A stretch of 64,000 nt of DNA from contig CAKZOI010000071.1 of assembly GCA_937136395.1 (NCBI GenBank), positions 62,001 to 126,000 on the forward strand, in the 5' to 3' direction. The stretch's first letter is position 1; the number at the start of each line of letters is the position of its first letter. The DNA is from an uncultured Opitutia bacterium. Lineage in GTDB: Bacteria > Verrucomicrobiota > Verrucomicrobiia > Opitutales > Coraliomargaritaceae. Positions 9,255-18,433 of this stretch are shown piece after piece. The position numbers and the translations under genes are program-made. The notes under the pieces were generated by a model. That model was given only the letters and a program-made list of their open reading frames with translations, did not search any database and was not told where the DNA came from.

Positions 9255-10313
9255 TTAATCCCAGGAGTAAATCATTCTAGAATAGTAGTTGGTATCTAAC
9301 TTTTCTGGAGCAGCGGGCTGGCTGTTGTATTCATTTTTGACTCCCATGCGTATTTTCCAGTTTTCGCCATTACCGATTGGGATTACGATTCCACTGTCGT
9401 GCACGACACGGTAAACCGCAAAGTCGTCAACACTGGGGACGAAGGTCAGATCGTTCTCCATTGAGAAGAAGTCTTTATATTTGTAGGTGTGTGCGAGGCC
9501 GAAGTCCAATGTCGCTGAGGATTCGTTCTCAATATTGTCTTCGTATGCGGTGTAGCGATAGCCGATACCGGACCGTGCAACAAGGGTTTGCTGCTCTTTA
9601 TTGATTATTCGAAAGGACATACCAGCTCCATTGGTGGAGCGCAGATCGATTTGGTCGATGGCATCTTGCTCAAGTTCTGTGCGCACATACCAACCGTAGT
9701 GTTCGCTGAAGAAGGACTCATAGGAAACGCCGCCTGCGATGCGATCTTCGGTTTTGTCGCCATTCTTTTCGCGTTGCTCATACTCTCCGAAGAACGCGAG
9801 CTCGTCGTTTGGGCTTTTGAGTTTTGCTTCGAATTGTAAGCCAAGGCTAAACTCCTCGGTGTTGCCATCTTTGCCAAGTAGGTCGACGCCGCCACGGAAT
9901 TTCCACTTGCGGCGCTCTGCTTCTTCTTTTTCGCGTAGGGCAATGATTGCGGGGTCTTCTCCTGCGGTGCTCCAAGAAGCCGAGACGCGTGCCATGTCGG
10001 TTTCTAGGACGCCATCTTCAGATTGGATTTTGAGCTTTCCATTGCCTGTCGATTCGACTGGTCCAGCCATCGTTGTGCCGCTTGCCAAGCGAACGAATAC
10101 GGGGTTCTCGGTATCGAATGAGGCGACTTGTTCCTGTTGGATCTCGAGTTTTCCCGCATAGCTCGTTTCTAGGTGGATCACGCCAGCATCGATCAGTGTA
10201 ATAGAGCCTGTTAGCCGCGCGCCGTCTTTGGTGGTCACGGTGTCGGCATGTGTGTATGTGCTGGTGATACAGAGGGCGATGCCCAGTGCGAGAAGTGTCT
10301 TTTGAACGGTCAT
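9255..10313 (-). CDS. DUF481 outer-membrane beta-barrel protein
   Basis: About 352 residues. The ATG at 10313 gives a clear signal peptide (MTVQKTLLALGIALC, cleavage near THA-DTV). The N-terminal part (TTKDGARLTGSI ... LETSYAGKLEI) resembles the small beta domain that precedes DUF481. The C-terminal 220 residues alternate polar and aromatic residues (GGVDLLGKDGNTEEF, GVSYESFFSEHYGWYVRTELEQD) as in YdiY-like barrels and end in an aromatic-containing strand (YYSRMIYSWD), as expected for an outer-membrane barrel. It is monocistronic, with terminators on both sides. Family members are described as salt-induced outer-membrane proteins; the substrate is unknown. Confidence 0.75.
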   Translation of the reverse strand: MTVQKTLLALGIALCITSTYTHADTVTTKDGARLTGSITLIDAGVIHLETSYAGKLEIQQEQVASFDTENPVFVRLASGTTMAGPVESTGNGKLKIQSEDGVLETDMARVSASWSTAGEDPAIIALREKEEAERRKWKFRGGVDLLGKDGNTEEFSLGLQFEAKLKSPNDELAFFGEYEQREKNGDKTEDRIAGGVSYESFFSEHYGWYVRTELEQDAIDQIDLRSTNGAGMSFRIINKEQQTLVARSGIGYRYTAYEDNIENESSATLDFGLAHTYKYKDFFSMENDLTFVPSVDDFAVYRVVHDSGIVIPIGNGENWKIRMGVKNEYNSQPAAPEKLDTNYYSRMIYSWD

Positions 10314-10354
10314 GTTGAAATGAGATTCGTAGCTTTCGGGTATGCGTATTGTTG

Positions 10355-10388
10355 CAAAAAATACGGATTCCCCGTCAGAGGAATCCGT
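10355..10388 (-). terminator. Rho-independent terminator of ilvB
   Basis: A 9-bp stem (ACGGATTCC at 10363-10371 with GGAATCCGT at 10380-10388), followed on the minus strand by a T run. It lies between the ilvB stop and the DUF481 start, so the two genes are separate transcripts. Confidence 0.8.
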
Positions 10389-10409
10389 AAGTAGCAAATT
10401 GCGAACCGA

Positions 10410-12194
10410 TTACTCGGATTTGATTAAAATTTCCTTCGCGCTCAAGCCTTGCTTGATCATTGGTAAAACGTGTTCGGTGTAGGGCACGATCACTTCGAGG
10501 ACGTAGGGGCCATCGTGTGCGATCATTTCTTCGATAGCACCTTTGAGGTCTTCACGTTTGACGACTCGCTTGCCTGCCACGCCGAAACCTTCGGAGATCT
10601 TTACGAAATCTGGATAGATTGCGTCGAGATTGTCTGGCCCGCCGATATTGTCTTTGTCACAGAGGATGGTTTGTCCGCGAACACTTTCGTAGAGTAAGTC
10701 TTCCCACTGAACCACCATGCCAAGGTGTTGGTTGTTTAGGATGATAGTCTTGGCGTTGATCTTTTCGATCTTAGCAGTCGCCAGTTCTTGGATATTCATC
10801 ATGAAGCAGCCGTCACCATCGATATTGACGACGAGCTTATCAGGAAAAGCGACTTGTGCGCCGATGGCTGCCGGAAGACCGAAGCCCATAGTGCCGAGAC
10901 CGAGCGAGCTGATGTAAGTGCGTGGCTGACGAAATTTAAAGAACTGTGCGGCCCACATTTGGTGTTGTCCCACACCAGTCGTGATGATCGCATCGCCCTT
11001 GGTGACTTCGTAGAGTGCTTCGATCGCCTCTTGTTGGGTGATGTGACCAGTCTTGTCGTAGCTGAATGGATATTCTTTTTTCCATCCTTCGATGGTTGCA
11101 TTCCATTTGCTGATGTCGGGCTTTTTGAATTTGCCCGCCTTGACGAGCTCCGTCATACGCTTGAGCGCATATTTCACATCCGAGTGAATCGGGTGCTGCA
11201 CGCGCTTGTTTTTGTTGTGCTCGGAAACATCGATGTCGATATGGACGATTTCTGCATCCGGAGCGAATTTGGAAACAAGTCCGGTGATACGGTCGTCGAA
11301 ACGAGCCCCTGCGCAAACAAGGATGTCGCTGTCGCAGACAGCCCAGTTGCCAGCAACCGTGCCGTGCATGCCGAACCAGTAGAGTGATTGTGGGTGCTCC
11401 GCATCAAATGCGCCAAGGCCCATGAGTGTCGAGGCAACAGGTAGGCCTGTGACTTCGGCAAATTCACGTAGTTCAAGGTGTGCATCCGCAGAAATGATAC
11501 CGCCACCGATATAGAGCACTGGACGCTCTGCACCGCTAATCAAATCGAGCACTTCGAGGAGTTCTTCGTCGCTTGCTTCAGGCTTAGTGGATTCGATTTT
11601 GTAGCCTGGGATATCGATCTCGGCTGGGAAAGTGGGCGCGTAGATGGCTTGTTGCACATCCTTAGGGATGTCGATCACAACAGGGCCAGGGCGGCCAGTG
11701 GTTGCAATGTGAAAGGCTTCTTTAACGACGCGTGGAAGGTCTTCCTTGTCCAATACGAGGAAGCTGTGCTTCACGATCGGTAAGGTCATGCCAAAGAAGT
11801 CGGTTTCCTGAAAAGCAGTTTTTCCAATAAACTGTTGATAGACTTGACCTGTGATCGCGATGAGCGGGATGCTATCCATGTAAGCATCTGCAATACAGGT
11901 CACGAGATTTGTCGCTCCAGGGCCAGAAGTGGCCATGCAGACACTGGCTTCACCCTTAGCGCGGGCATAGCCGTGAGCCATAAAGCCACCGCCTTGTTCG
12001 AACCGAGGAAGGATGGTGCGGATCTTTTCACTCTTAGTGAGCGCTTGGTGCAACTCCATAGACGCACCACCCGGATAGGCAAAGACCACATCCACACCCT
12101 CGCGCTCTAGAGAGGCGACCAAGACATCTGCACCCTTCATTTCGGGTCCAATTTCGTCCTGCTTAGGGAAGTCGATAGCTGTATCGGTTTTCAT
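10410..12194 (-). CDS. ilvB: Acetolactate synthase large (catalytic) subunit
   Basis: A 594-residue ThDP-dependent enzyme of normal family length. It condenses pyruvate with pyruvate or 2-oxobutyrate, the first common step of valine, leucine and isoleucine synthesis, in the cytoplasm. The catalytic Glu is in [14 protein letters not shown] (Glu66). The [16 protein letters not shown] segment and the ThDP/Mg motif [15 protein letters not shown] ... [12 protein letters not shown] are intact. Unusually, no ilvN regulatory subunit and no ilvC follow: a terminator and an unrelated gene come next. The regulatory subunit must be encoded elsewhere or be absent. The 5' leader (12195-12599) shows no recognisable attenuator. 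Confidence 0.95.
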   Translation of the reverse strand: MKTDTAIDFPKQDEIGPEMKGADVLVASLEREGVDVVFAYPGGASMELHQALTKSEKIRTILPRFEQGGGFMAHGYARAKGEASVCMATSGPGATNLVTCIADAYMDSIPLIAITGQVYQQFIGKTAFQETDFFGMTLPIVKHSFLVLDKEDLPRVVKEAFHIATTGRPGPVVIDIPKDVQQAIYAPTFPAEIDIPGYKIESTKPEASDEELLEVLDLISGAERPVLYIGGGIISADAHLELREFAEVTGLPVASTLMGLGAFDAEHPQSLYWFGMHGTVAGNWAVCDSDILVCAGARFDDRITGLVSKFAPDAEIVHIDIDVSEHNKNKRVQHPIHSDVKYALKRMTELVKAGKFKKPDISKWNATIEGWKKEYPFSYDKTGHITQQEAIEALYEVTKGDAIITTGVGQHQMWAAQFFKFRQPRTYISSLGLGTMGFGLPAAIGAQVAFPDKLVVNIDGDGCFMMNIQELATAKIEKINAKTIILNNQHLGMVVQWEDLLYESVRGQTILCDKDNIGGPDNLDAIYPDFVKISEGFGVAGKRVVKREDLKGAIEEMIAHDGPYVLEVIVPYTEHVLPMIKQGLSAKEILIKSE

Positions 12195-12501
12195 TATGAT
12201 GTGGTTGTTTTACGTTGTGTTCTAGGAGCGAGCCGAAGCGCTCGCGTGAAAGGGCAAGGAAGAAGACAGTAAATTGGCATCAAATCAAGCTCGTAAGACG
12301 ATTCTAAGGTTGCAGGCACATTCTTTCAGTTTTTTTCTCCGAATTCGCAGGGTAAATCGCGCTTTTCTGCAGGGAATCGCTATGTGGCCGCACTTTTGTC
12401 TTTTCGAGCTTCGGGAAATAGCGGAATCTCAATCAGTCATGTTGGTGGCCCGCATCAGATTCAGTTTTTGCCTCTGTCTGCTTAGTCTGAGTATCTTTGA
12501 C

Positions 12502-12531
12502 TTGACTTCATTAGTTCTGAATACATATTTA
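12502..12531 (+). promoter_or_regulatory. Putative sigma-70 promoter for the PEP-CTERM gene
   Basis: TTGACT at 12502-12507, 18 bases, then TATTTA at 12526-12531, in an A/T-rich stretch about 70 bases before the ATG at 12600. The rest of the divergent gap 12195-12501 shows no gene or structured element that I can support. Confidence 0.4.
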
Positions 12532-12599
12532 TTAAATAATATAAACACAAATTCCTAAGACAGGGTTTAACGCCTACCTTAGCCTCGAAAAACAAATAC

Positions 12600-13250
12600 A
12601 TGAAAAAAACGATACTACTCCTCGTGACCATGCTAGCGGCCGCTCAGGTTGCGTCCGCACAGGTCAACGCGTTCGCTTTTGAATTTGATACGCCTGGCGT
12701 TGATGAAGACTGGCAGCATAATGGTGCTATCAACGGTGGTGGTAGTGATATAACTGGACCTACAGCAGTTACTGTAGCTGGAACAGGTGAAGGGGTTCTT
12801 ACTGGCCAGCAACTGCCTGGCAATGGAGACTTGAGAGTCCTTTACAATCCTGACCTTACTCTAGATACGGGAGCGTTTAGTTCATGGAACAGCATTGAGA
12901 TTCGCTTTCGTCAGTTAGACGGGCTGGCTGGTTCCCCACAAACTTTGACTGGGGCTACTGGCGGTATGCACCTAGGTATAAATACTGCAGCGATATCTGT
13001 TGATGGCAGCGCTTTCACAGAGGAGGTTCCATCCGACCCCGAGTTTTGGTATACAGCTACTTTAGATATTACAGGTTTGGGCACCGCTGATATCACTCAG
13101 ATTCGGATTGATCCAATCGTATCTACCACACAGAATTACGAGCTTGATTACGTTCGTGTCACTGCGATAGCAGTCCCAGAGCCAGGCACATTTGCACTCA
13201 TTTCAGGTGCATTGGCACTTGGCTTCATTATGGTTCGCCGCCGTAGATAA
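12600..13250 (+). CDS. PEP-CTERM secreted protein
   Basis: 216 residues with a signal peptide (MKKTILLLVTMLAAAQVASA) and a C-terminal sorting signal: VPEPGTFALI, a hydrophobic helix (SGALALGFIMV), then RRRR. The body (about 25-190) is a beta-rich module that ends in LDITGLG ... ITQIRIDPI ... YELDYVRV. The same pattern recurs in the PEP-CTERM protein at 39432 and twice in the protease at 43869. PEP-CTERM proteins are recognised by an exosortase (not in this window) and held at the envelope or released. It is monocistronic, with its own promoter-like sequence and terminator. Confidence 0.8.
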   Translation: MKKTILLLVTMLAAAQVASAQVNAFAFEFDTPGVDEDWQHNGAINGGGSDITGPTAVTVAGTGEGVLTGQQLPGNGDLRVLYNPDLTLDTGAFSSWNSIEIRFRQLDGLAGSPQTLTGATGGMHLGINTAAISVDGSAFTEEVPSDPEFWYTATLDITGLGTADITQIRIDPIVSTTQNYELDYVRVTAIAVPEPGTFALISGALALGFIMVRRRR

Positions 13251-13281
13251 TTGCGCGATTGAATTAATATAACAGCTTTTT

Positions 13282-13312
13282 AAGGCGTGAACTTCGGTTC
13301 ACGCCTTTTTTT
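13282..13312 (+). terminator. Strong Rho-independent terminator (TTCG tetraloop)
   Basis: A perfect 11-bp stem AAGGCGTGAAC / GTTCACGCCTT (13282-13292 and 13297-13307) closed by a TTCG loop and followed by T residues, 31 bases after the PEP-CTERM stop. Confidence 0.95.
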
Positions 13313-13387
13313 GTTCATTGTGATTAGTCGTGGAATGCATGATGTATATCGATTCTAAAAATGGTTGCCCTATCCCGTGTATAGGGC

Positions 13388-13500
13388 ACCGCGAGTGGGT
13401 GCGACTCGCGCCGCAGGGAAGTTCTAGGCTCCATAGATCCGATGCGCCGCAAGACGCGCTACACAATACCGATCAATCATTTTTTGAATCTGTATTAGAA
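13388..13500 (+). repeat. Diverged copy of the GTAGC...GCTAC palindromic repeat
   Basis: This stretch keeps the layout of the next repeat: a short hairpin (GCGAGTgggtgcgACTCGC), CGCAGGGAAGTT where the other copies have CGCACGAAAGTT, a GATGCGC segment, GCGCTAC, then CGATCAATCATTTTTTGAA and TGTATTAGAACC. It lies head to tail with the better copy at 13599. Short reading frames here are repeat sequence, not genes. Confidence 0.55.
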
Positions 13501-13598
13501 CCTCAGATTGACGTGTATTCACGTTCATGAACGGTTCACTTATCTTTTTAGGTGGGACTCCCACCATCTTGTCGAAGGTGAACTACATTGATTGCCTT

Positions 13599-13746
<148 letters not shown>

Positions 13747-13831
13747 TTAGAGCCTTGCCGCTTGTGATCATCTTCTGGGGCCCCTTGGGCTTCGTATGTG
13801 TTTCCCGCAGTATTAATATCTGAAATTCTCT

Positions 13832-14860
13832 TTAAACTCCTTTGAGCAGTCCTGAGCTGTCTCCGAAACGTGGCACGTGCACACCAGCTTTGTCGAGCAT
13901 CGTGCAGTAGAGGTTACACATTGGCTCGTCATTATATTTGATGTGGCGATTTCCTTCAACGGCACCACCGGCGAGGATGACCGGCAGGTTGTTGTGCTTG
14001 TGGCGGTTGCCGTCGCTGATGGCGCCACCGTAAACAATCATGCAGCTGTCGGCGAGACTTTGCCCAGAGCCATCGGGGGTATTTGTGAGCTTTTCGAGGA
14101 AGCGTGCGAAGGCTTGTAAATAAAACTCGTCGATCGCCTTGAGTTGTTCGACCTTTGCCTGGTCGCCTTTGTGGTGTGAGAGCTGGTGATGCCTGGCGCT
14201 GATATTTAACTCCGGAAAGCTTCGACCTGAGCCATCGTTGGCTTGTAGGAAGGTAATCACCAGGGTGGAATCGGTTTGAAAGGCCAACAACATGAGATCA
14301 TACATGGTGTCCAAGTATTCGCTGTAGCTTGCGGGTATGCCATCGGGCAGCTTGAAGTCTTCGGGGACTTCGTTTGGATTAAAGACCTTGGTTTGTAGGC
14401 GTTTTTCAACCGTGCGTAAAGAGGTGTAGTAGGCTTCCAGTTGCTCGCGATCTTCCGAACTGATTTTGCGATTCAGGCGCGCGGTATCGCCGCGCAGAGA
14501 GTCGAGCACGCTTTGTTGTTGCTTCATACGGTGCTCCATGAATGCAAGTTCGTGTGGATCTCTGGCGCCGAAGAGTTGTTTGAAAATTTGCCTTGGGTTG
14601 ACCTGTGGTGGTAAGGGTGTGCGCTCATCTTGCCACGAAATATTGTAGGCGTAGGCGCAGCTATAGCCGCTGTCGCAGACGCCACTCGTGCGTTTTTTGG
14701 ATGCAGAAAGTTCGAGTGAACGGAAGCGACTCCCTGCGCTCAAGTGATCGGCTGCGACTTGATCGAAAGAGCGCCCGAGGTGGATGTCTTTGCCGCCAGT
14801 TTTCTTAGCTTGGGCACCAGTTAGAAAGGTTGCGTTTGCGCGTGCGTGATCACCATCCAC
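13832..14860 (-). pseudogene. DUF1552 protein, 5' truncated
   Basis: About 340 residues match the C-terminal three-quarters of DUF1552 ([27 protein letters not shown]-like GRSFDQVAADHL, SYSEYLDTMYDLMLLAFQTD, MIVYGGAISDGNRHKHNNLP). Family members are usually about 430-450 residues and start with a Tat signal. Here the first ~100 residues are missing. The apparent ATG at 14860 lies inside the sequence where a DUF1501 fragment begins on the opposite strand. No DUF1592 cytochrome-type partner is nearby, although the family normally has one. I read it as a recombination remnant, possibly still translated but without an export signal. Confidence 0.75.
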
Positions 14861-15093
14861 GCTGTTTCAGTTTTTGGATGGCGGGAGGCGGTGTGAAAGC
14901 AGGGCATAGTTATGGGGAAACGTGTCCTTTTGGTTACAATGCCATTAAAGATACCATGCATGTGCACGATTTTCATGCGACATTACTACATTTGCTAGGA
15001 ATCGATCACGAACAGCTGATCTATAAGTTTCAGGGACGTCGTTTCCGCCTTACCGATGTGCACGGGCATGTGGCTAAGGGTATACTCGCTTAG
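14848..15093 (+). pseudogene. C-terminal fragment of a DUF1501 (planctomycete-type) protein
   Basis: From about 14848 the plus strand encodes [66 protein letters not shown] and then a stop. This is the conserved C-terminus of the DUF1501 type that normally pairs with PSCyt/DUF1549-DUF1553 proteins. About 80 residues remain of roughly 450. It abuts the truncated DUF1552 gene head to head, sharing CGTGATCAC at the junction, so both lost their 5' ends in one rearrangement. Confidence 0.8.
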
Positions 15094-15116
15094 AGTTATA
15101 TTTTTCGCCGGTTTGT

Positions 15117-15359
15117 TTAGCGGGGTCTTGGGTCAACGACAGTCGGCGGAAATTCAAAAAGATCGGCTTGTTTAATCAGGCGGCAAAACTCTTTTTTTGT
15201 CGCGGACTTATGTTTGCCGTCACCAGTGCGAGGGTCGCTCATTTCTTTGTAGCCCACAGCGAGGCGCTCGAGTTCGACGATACGCAAGTAGAGCGGTTTC
15301 CCCGCGTTGCTATGCACGTCGGGATGGGTCTTCCAGATTTGTCCTTGTTGGAGTTTCAT
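15117..15359 (-). CDS. Small conserved hypothetical protein
   Basis: 80 residues (MKLQQGQIWKTHPD ... LRIVELERLAVGYKEMSD ... HKSATKKEFCRLIKQADLFEF). I recall similar short proteins with the IVELERLAVGYK motif from Opitutia genomes, but I know of no function. It has no signal peptide or transmembrane segment. It is separated by about 90 bases from the C39-like peptidase gene upstream on the same strand and could be co-transcribed with it. Confidence 0.55.
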   Translation of the reverse strand: MKLQQGQIWKTHPDVHSNAGKPLYLRIVELERLAVGYKEMSDPRTGDGKHKSATKKEFCRLIKQADLFEFPPTVVDPRPR

Positions 15360-15452
15360 CTATTTACGCAATCGCTTAAGCGCTGGCTTGGCAAGTGGGC
15401 TGTCGGAAAATTTTCTAGGCTCGGATATGTAGTCGTCCGAGCGCCGAGCATC

Positions 15453-16682
15453 TCAATCGATCACCTTCAGTTCGATCATCGGGAGTTCCCATACGGGCTC
15501 CTCTATTCTAGGGGTCTTTAATTTGGTCGTCCATTCGCGGGTGAGACGGCCGAGGTTCTTTTGCTCAGGTTCGCTCCACCCGCTCTTGGTGATTTCAAAG
15601 ACCTGAAAGTCGGCACCGCCTTCGGGGGGGCGAGTTACCAGGTAATAGGCCTCGGTTTCTCCATTTGGGCTGTAAGGTATGAGGACCGCGGGGTTGCGTT
15701 CAAATGCGAGTTCGAGAATCTTGCGTCCATCACGACGAGCAGTGTCTCGGGCGAACTTCTTGTCATCACGCGCGTCGCGGCGACTGCACCAAATGAGCTC
15801 GTGTGCAAGGCCTTTACGGCCCAGTTCGTTGGTGAGGACTAGGAAGTTACCTATAAAAGTGGGGAGCTTTTCTTTGATTTTTTGTATATATTCTTCTGAG
15901 GCTACCGGAGCTTTCATTGGTGGGTCGATGAAGACAGCGCCACCTCCCTGTTGAGCGACTTCCGCATAGGTCTTGGTAAATACATGGCCCCATGGGTTGT
16001 GGAATGTCATCTCTTCGCGTCGGTCATCGTAGCCGATGATGACACAGCCATGCCCCGAATCTCCAAAGACGCCTGGTTTAAAGGAAATATAGATGGGACC
16101 TGTCGTAAAAAGCGTCTTACGAATCAGAGGCAGCGCTTCTTCATAAAAAGTAGTTGCGTTCCAATTTTTCAGTGTGCCATTAAACCCGAGCTTTTCCATC
16201 GCGAGTAGCATGTCGCTGGGGTAGGTGCCTTGGTTGCCAATAGAGCCTGCGGATGAGAGTTTTGCGACTTCGTCTTGGTCGGTTTCGAGACCGTGAAAGC
16301 CGGCGATCATCGTCGCAGAGGCGGGCACACAGAAATTGCCCTTTTGTGTGACCATGGGCACATCTTTAAGGACGAACTTGTTTGGTAGCTCTACGTCGGC
16401 TGGCTTTGAAGATGCTTCTTCAAGGTGTACCTTTATCCAAGAGTTATCCTTTTCGGATAGGCGTGCCCATGCGATCGTAAACTCAACGCCATCCTCTCTT
16501 TTGAGCTCGATCGTTTCAGCCTGAGCATCGATTGCGAGAACGCTTGCACTGAGGACTCTGCCGTCACTGCTTGTCCAATCTCGATTGACTTGTTCGGCGC
16601 TGAGTGGTGTGAACTGCAGTGCGAAACAGGTTAGCGCTGCATGTATGTAGTGTCTGCGTGAATACAGATATGTGAGGGGCAT
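15453..16682 (-). CDS. SHD1-like domain plus C39-like cysteine peptidase, secreted
   Basis: 409 residues. The N-terminus has a hydrophobic signal-like segment (about 13-29, cleavage near LSA-EQV). Residues 32-88 (RDWTSSDGRVLSASVLAID ... WARLSEKD) resemble the SHD1/SLA1-homology module common in Planctomycetes and Verrucomicrobia. A papain-like C39-type domain follows: Cys118 in FCVPASATM, His211 in GHGCVIIGYDD and Asn229 in HNPWG form a plausible catalytic triad. The C-terminal third is unassigned. It lies 10 bases downstream of a TPR gene, so the two are probably one operon. Unlike bacteriocin C39 peptidases there is no ABC transporter fusion; the substrate is unknown. Confidence 0.65.
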   Translation of the reverse strand: MPLTYLYSRRHYIHAALTCFALQFTPLSAEQVNRDWTSSDGRVLSASVLAIDAQAETIELKREDGVEFTIAWARLSEKDNSWIKVHLEEASSKPADVELPNKFVLKDVPMVTQKGNFCVPASATMIAGFHGLETDQDEVAKLSSAGSIGNQGTYPSDMLLAMEKLGFNGTLKNWNATTFYEEALPLIRKTLFTTGPIYISFKPGVFGDSGHGCVIIGYDDRREEMTFHNPWGHVFTKTYAEVAQQGGGAVFIDPPMKAPVASEEYIQKIKEKLPTFIGNFLVLTNELGRKGLAHELIWCSRRDARDDKKFARDTARRDGRKILELAFERNPAVLIPYSPNGETEAYYLVTRPPEGGADFQVFEITKSGWSEPEQKNLGRLTREWTTKLKTPRIEEPVWELPMIELKVID

Positions 16683-16692
16683 GCGGAGCAGC

Positions 16693-17568
16693 TTAAGGTG
16701 CTAGGGTCGCTACGTTGTTGCGTAGTTGAAAGGTTCTGGCGAGTGTTTGCTCAAACACACGAGGGTCGCCGTGATGACTGACCCAGTTGAGGTGTTTTTG
16801 AGCGGCTTCGAATTGTTCGTCATGCTTCAACTTAAGCCCGATGTATGTGTGTGCCTCTGTTTCTTGGGCGCTATCCATTACATAACTGATCAAAGATGTT
16901 TGATCAATCGTGCCACTTAGGTAGTCAACTATCGGAGCAGGCCATTGATTCACGGGCCGGTTTTTCTGCGCGTAAATGAGCGTTCGTTGTGCGGCTTGAG
17001 TATCCCCGATTTCTAGGTATGAAAAATAAGCAATCAGCAAGGGGTAGATCGAGTTTTCACCTTTACGACCATACATTAGTGTTGCGGTTTTTGCGGTGGC
17101 CGCGGCTTCATCAAATTCACCTCGACACATAAATGTCCATGCGAGGGATTCGTAGTAGAAACCATTGACTGGCTGGTCAGCAGTGGCTTGTTCAAACGAA
17201 TTGAGTGCTTCATCAAAATCACCAAGGTTGAAAGCCGCTAGGCCGCGACCACTCCATGCGTCGATGTGACGTGGATGCTGTTGAATGATGCTGTCGTAAG
17301 AGTGAAATGCTTCTTCGTGGTTGAGCTGCCCCGCATAGATCATTGCTTTTCCGAGGAGGGCGGAGAGTTCTTGCGCATTGGTCTCGAGTGCTTTATCGAA
17401 TGCTTCAAGGGCAACTTCAGCATTGCCCGCTTGAAGTTGGACATAGCCTTCAGTGATGAATGGGTTGTCACTAATGTAAGTTGGCTCGGATTGAGCAGGG
17501 AGAGAAGTCGCGCTCAGGAGTACTGAGGCACTTATTATGGATAGGCGCTTAGTGATCTTTAAGCACAT
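16693..17568 (-). CDS. Secreted TPR-repeat protein
   Basis: About 291 residues from the ATG at 17568 (an ATG at 17601 is also possible). A signal peptide (SIISASVLLSATSLPAQ) is followed by four or more tetratricopeptide repeats (EGYVQLQAGNAEVALEAFDKAL; AWSGRGLAAFNLGDFDEAL; YESLAWTFMCRGEFDEAA) in an NlpI-like layout. TPRs mediate protein-protein contacts, here probably in the periplasm. It is just upstream of the C39-like peptidase, so a scaffold or adaptor role for that peptidase is possible but inferred only from proximity. Confidence 0.7.
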   Translation of the reverse strand: MCLKITKRLSIISASVLLSATSLPAQSEPTYISDNPFITEGYVQLQAGNAEVALEAFDKALETNAQELSALLGKAMIYAGQLNHEEAFHSYDSIIQQHPRHIDAWSGRGLAAFNLGDFDEALNSFEQATADQPVNGFYYESLAWTFMCRGEFDEAAATAKTATLMYGRKGENSIYPLLIAYFSYLEIGDTQAAQRTLIYAQKNRPVNQWPAPIVDYLSGTIDQTSLISYVMDSAQETEAHTYIGLKLKHDEQFEAAQKHLNWVSHHGDPRVFEQTLARTFQLRNNVATLAP

Positions 17569-17800
17569 AGTGCGTATCGAACTGGACTCGATTGTTAGCA
17601 TACATTAAAACATGAGCATCCATCACGCGGGGCACAATGTCAATTTGTGGCGCATTTTTTGACTAAGATGTTACATTCTCAGATTGAGTGATCGAGGACT
17701 ATCAAGTCTCACTCAACTGACAGAGGAGGCGCGTTTTGTGCATGCAGAACGTGTAGTTGTGGATTGAAACAATGGCGGTGGCCTGCATGCTTCGGCCAGA

Positions 17801-18433
17801 ATGATTATTGAATCTCAAGAACTTCCACCAATTGGCACCAATGCAATCGCCCTGATCTGCGCAGAGCGTAAAGAGTGCGTGATTATCGACGCACCTGCTG
17901 AAGCGTATCGCTGGGCGACTCAGTTGGCCGAGCAGCATGCATGCGAGATTGTCGCGTTGATATTAACTCATGGGCATTGGGATCACATCTTAGATGGGCA
18001 TGCTTTTGCCAAAGCAGGGATTCCGACCTATGGGCATAAAGCAGATACTGAAATGTTTGAGGCACCATCAAGAATGTCGAGCTATGCCATACCTGGCCTA
18101 GAGATGTTGCCCGTGCCGATTACTCATTGGATTGAAGGTGGCGATACGCTGGAGCTGCTTGGCACGTCGATGGAGATCCGCCATGTGCCGGGTCATTGCC
18201 CCGGTAATGTGCTCGTGTATCTCGAAAGGGAAGAGGCGGCGGTTGTTGGCGATGTTATCTTTGCTGGGAGTGTTGGACGCTATGACTTACCTGGTGGTGA
18301 TTTCGAGGTGCTGAAGCAGTCGATTCAATCACAGGTCTACACATTGCCCGATCAGACGACAATTTACCCAGGGCATGGTGGAACGACCAGTGTGATCCAG
18401 GAAAAAGCGAGCAACCCATTTGTGCGTGGATGA
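17801..18433 (+). CDS. MBL-fold metallo-hydrolase (glyoxalase II-like)
   Basis: 210 residues with the metallo-beta-lactamase fold signature: THGHWDH (about residues 55-61), a second metal ligand in VPGHCPG (about 130-136), Asp in VVGDVIFAGSVGR, and a terminal His in IYPGHGG. These provide a dinuclear metal site. The family hydrolyses thioesters such as S-lactoylglutathione, but the substrate here is unproven. No signal peptide, so cytoplasmic. Its stop overlaps the ribD start (ATGA), so they are translationally coupled. Confidence 0.85.
   Translation: MIIESQELPPIGTNAIALICAERKECVIIDAPAEAYRWATQLAEQHACEIVALILTHGHWDHILDGHAFAKAGIPTYGHKADTEMFEAPSRMSSYAIPGLEMLPVPITHWIEGGDTLELLGTSMEIRHVPGHCPGNVLVYLEREEAAVVGDVIFAGSVGRYDLPGGDFEVLKQSIQSQVYTLPDQTTIYPGHGGTTSVIQEKASNPFVRG

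Noticed and set aside
12274-12558. 94-codon frame between ilvB and the PEP-CTERM gene
   Set aside because: Composition is odd (rich in Phe, Arg, Leu), it overlaps the promoter-like sequence, and no family motif is visible.
18380-18430. FMN riboswitch before ribD
   Set aside because: ribD starts inside the preceding coding sequence; there is no room and no RFN-like sequence.
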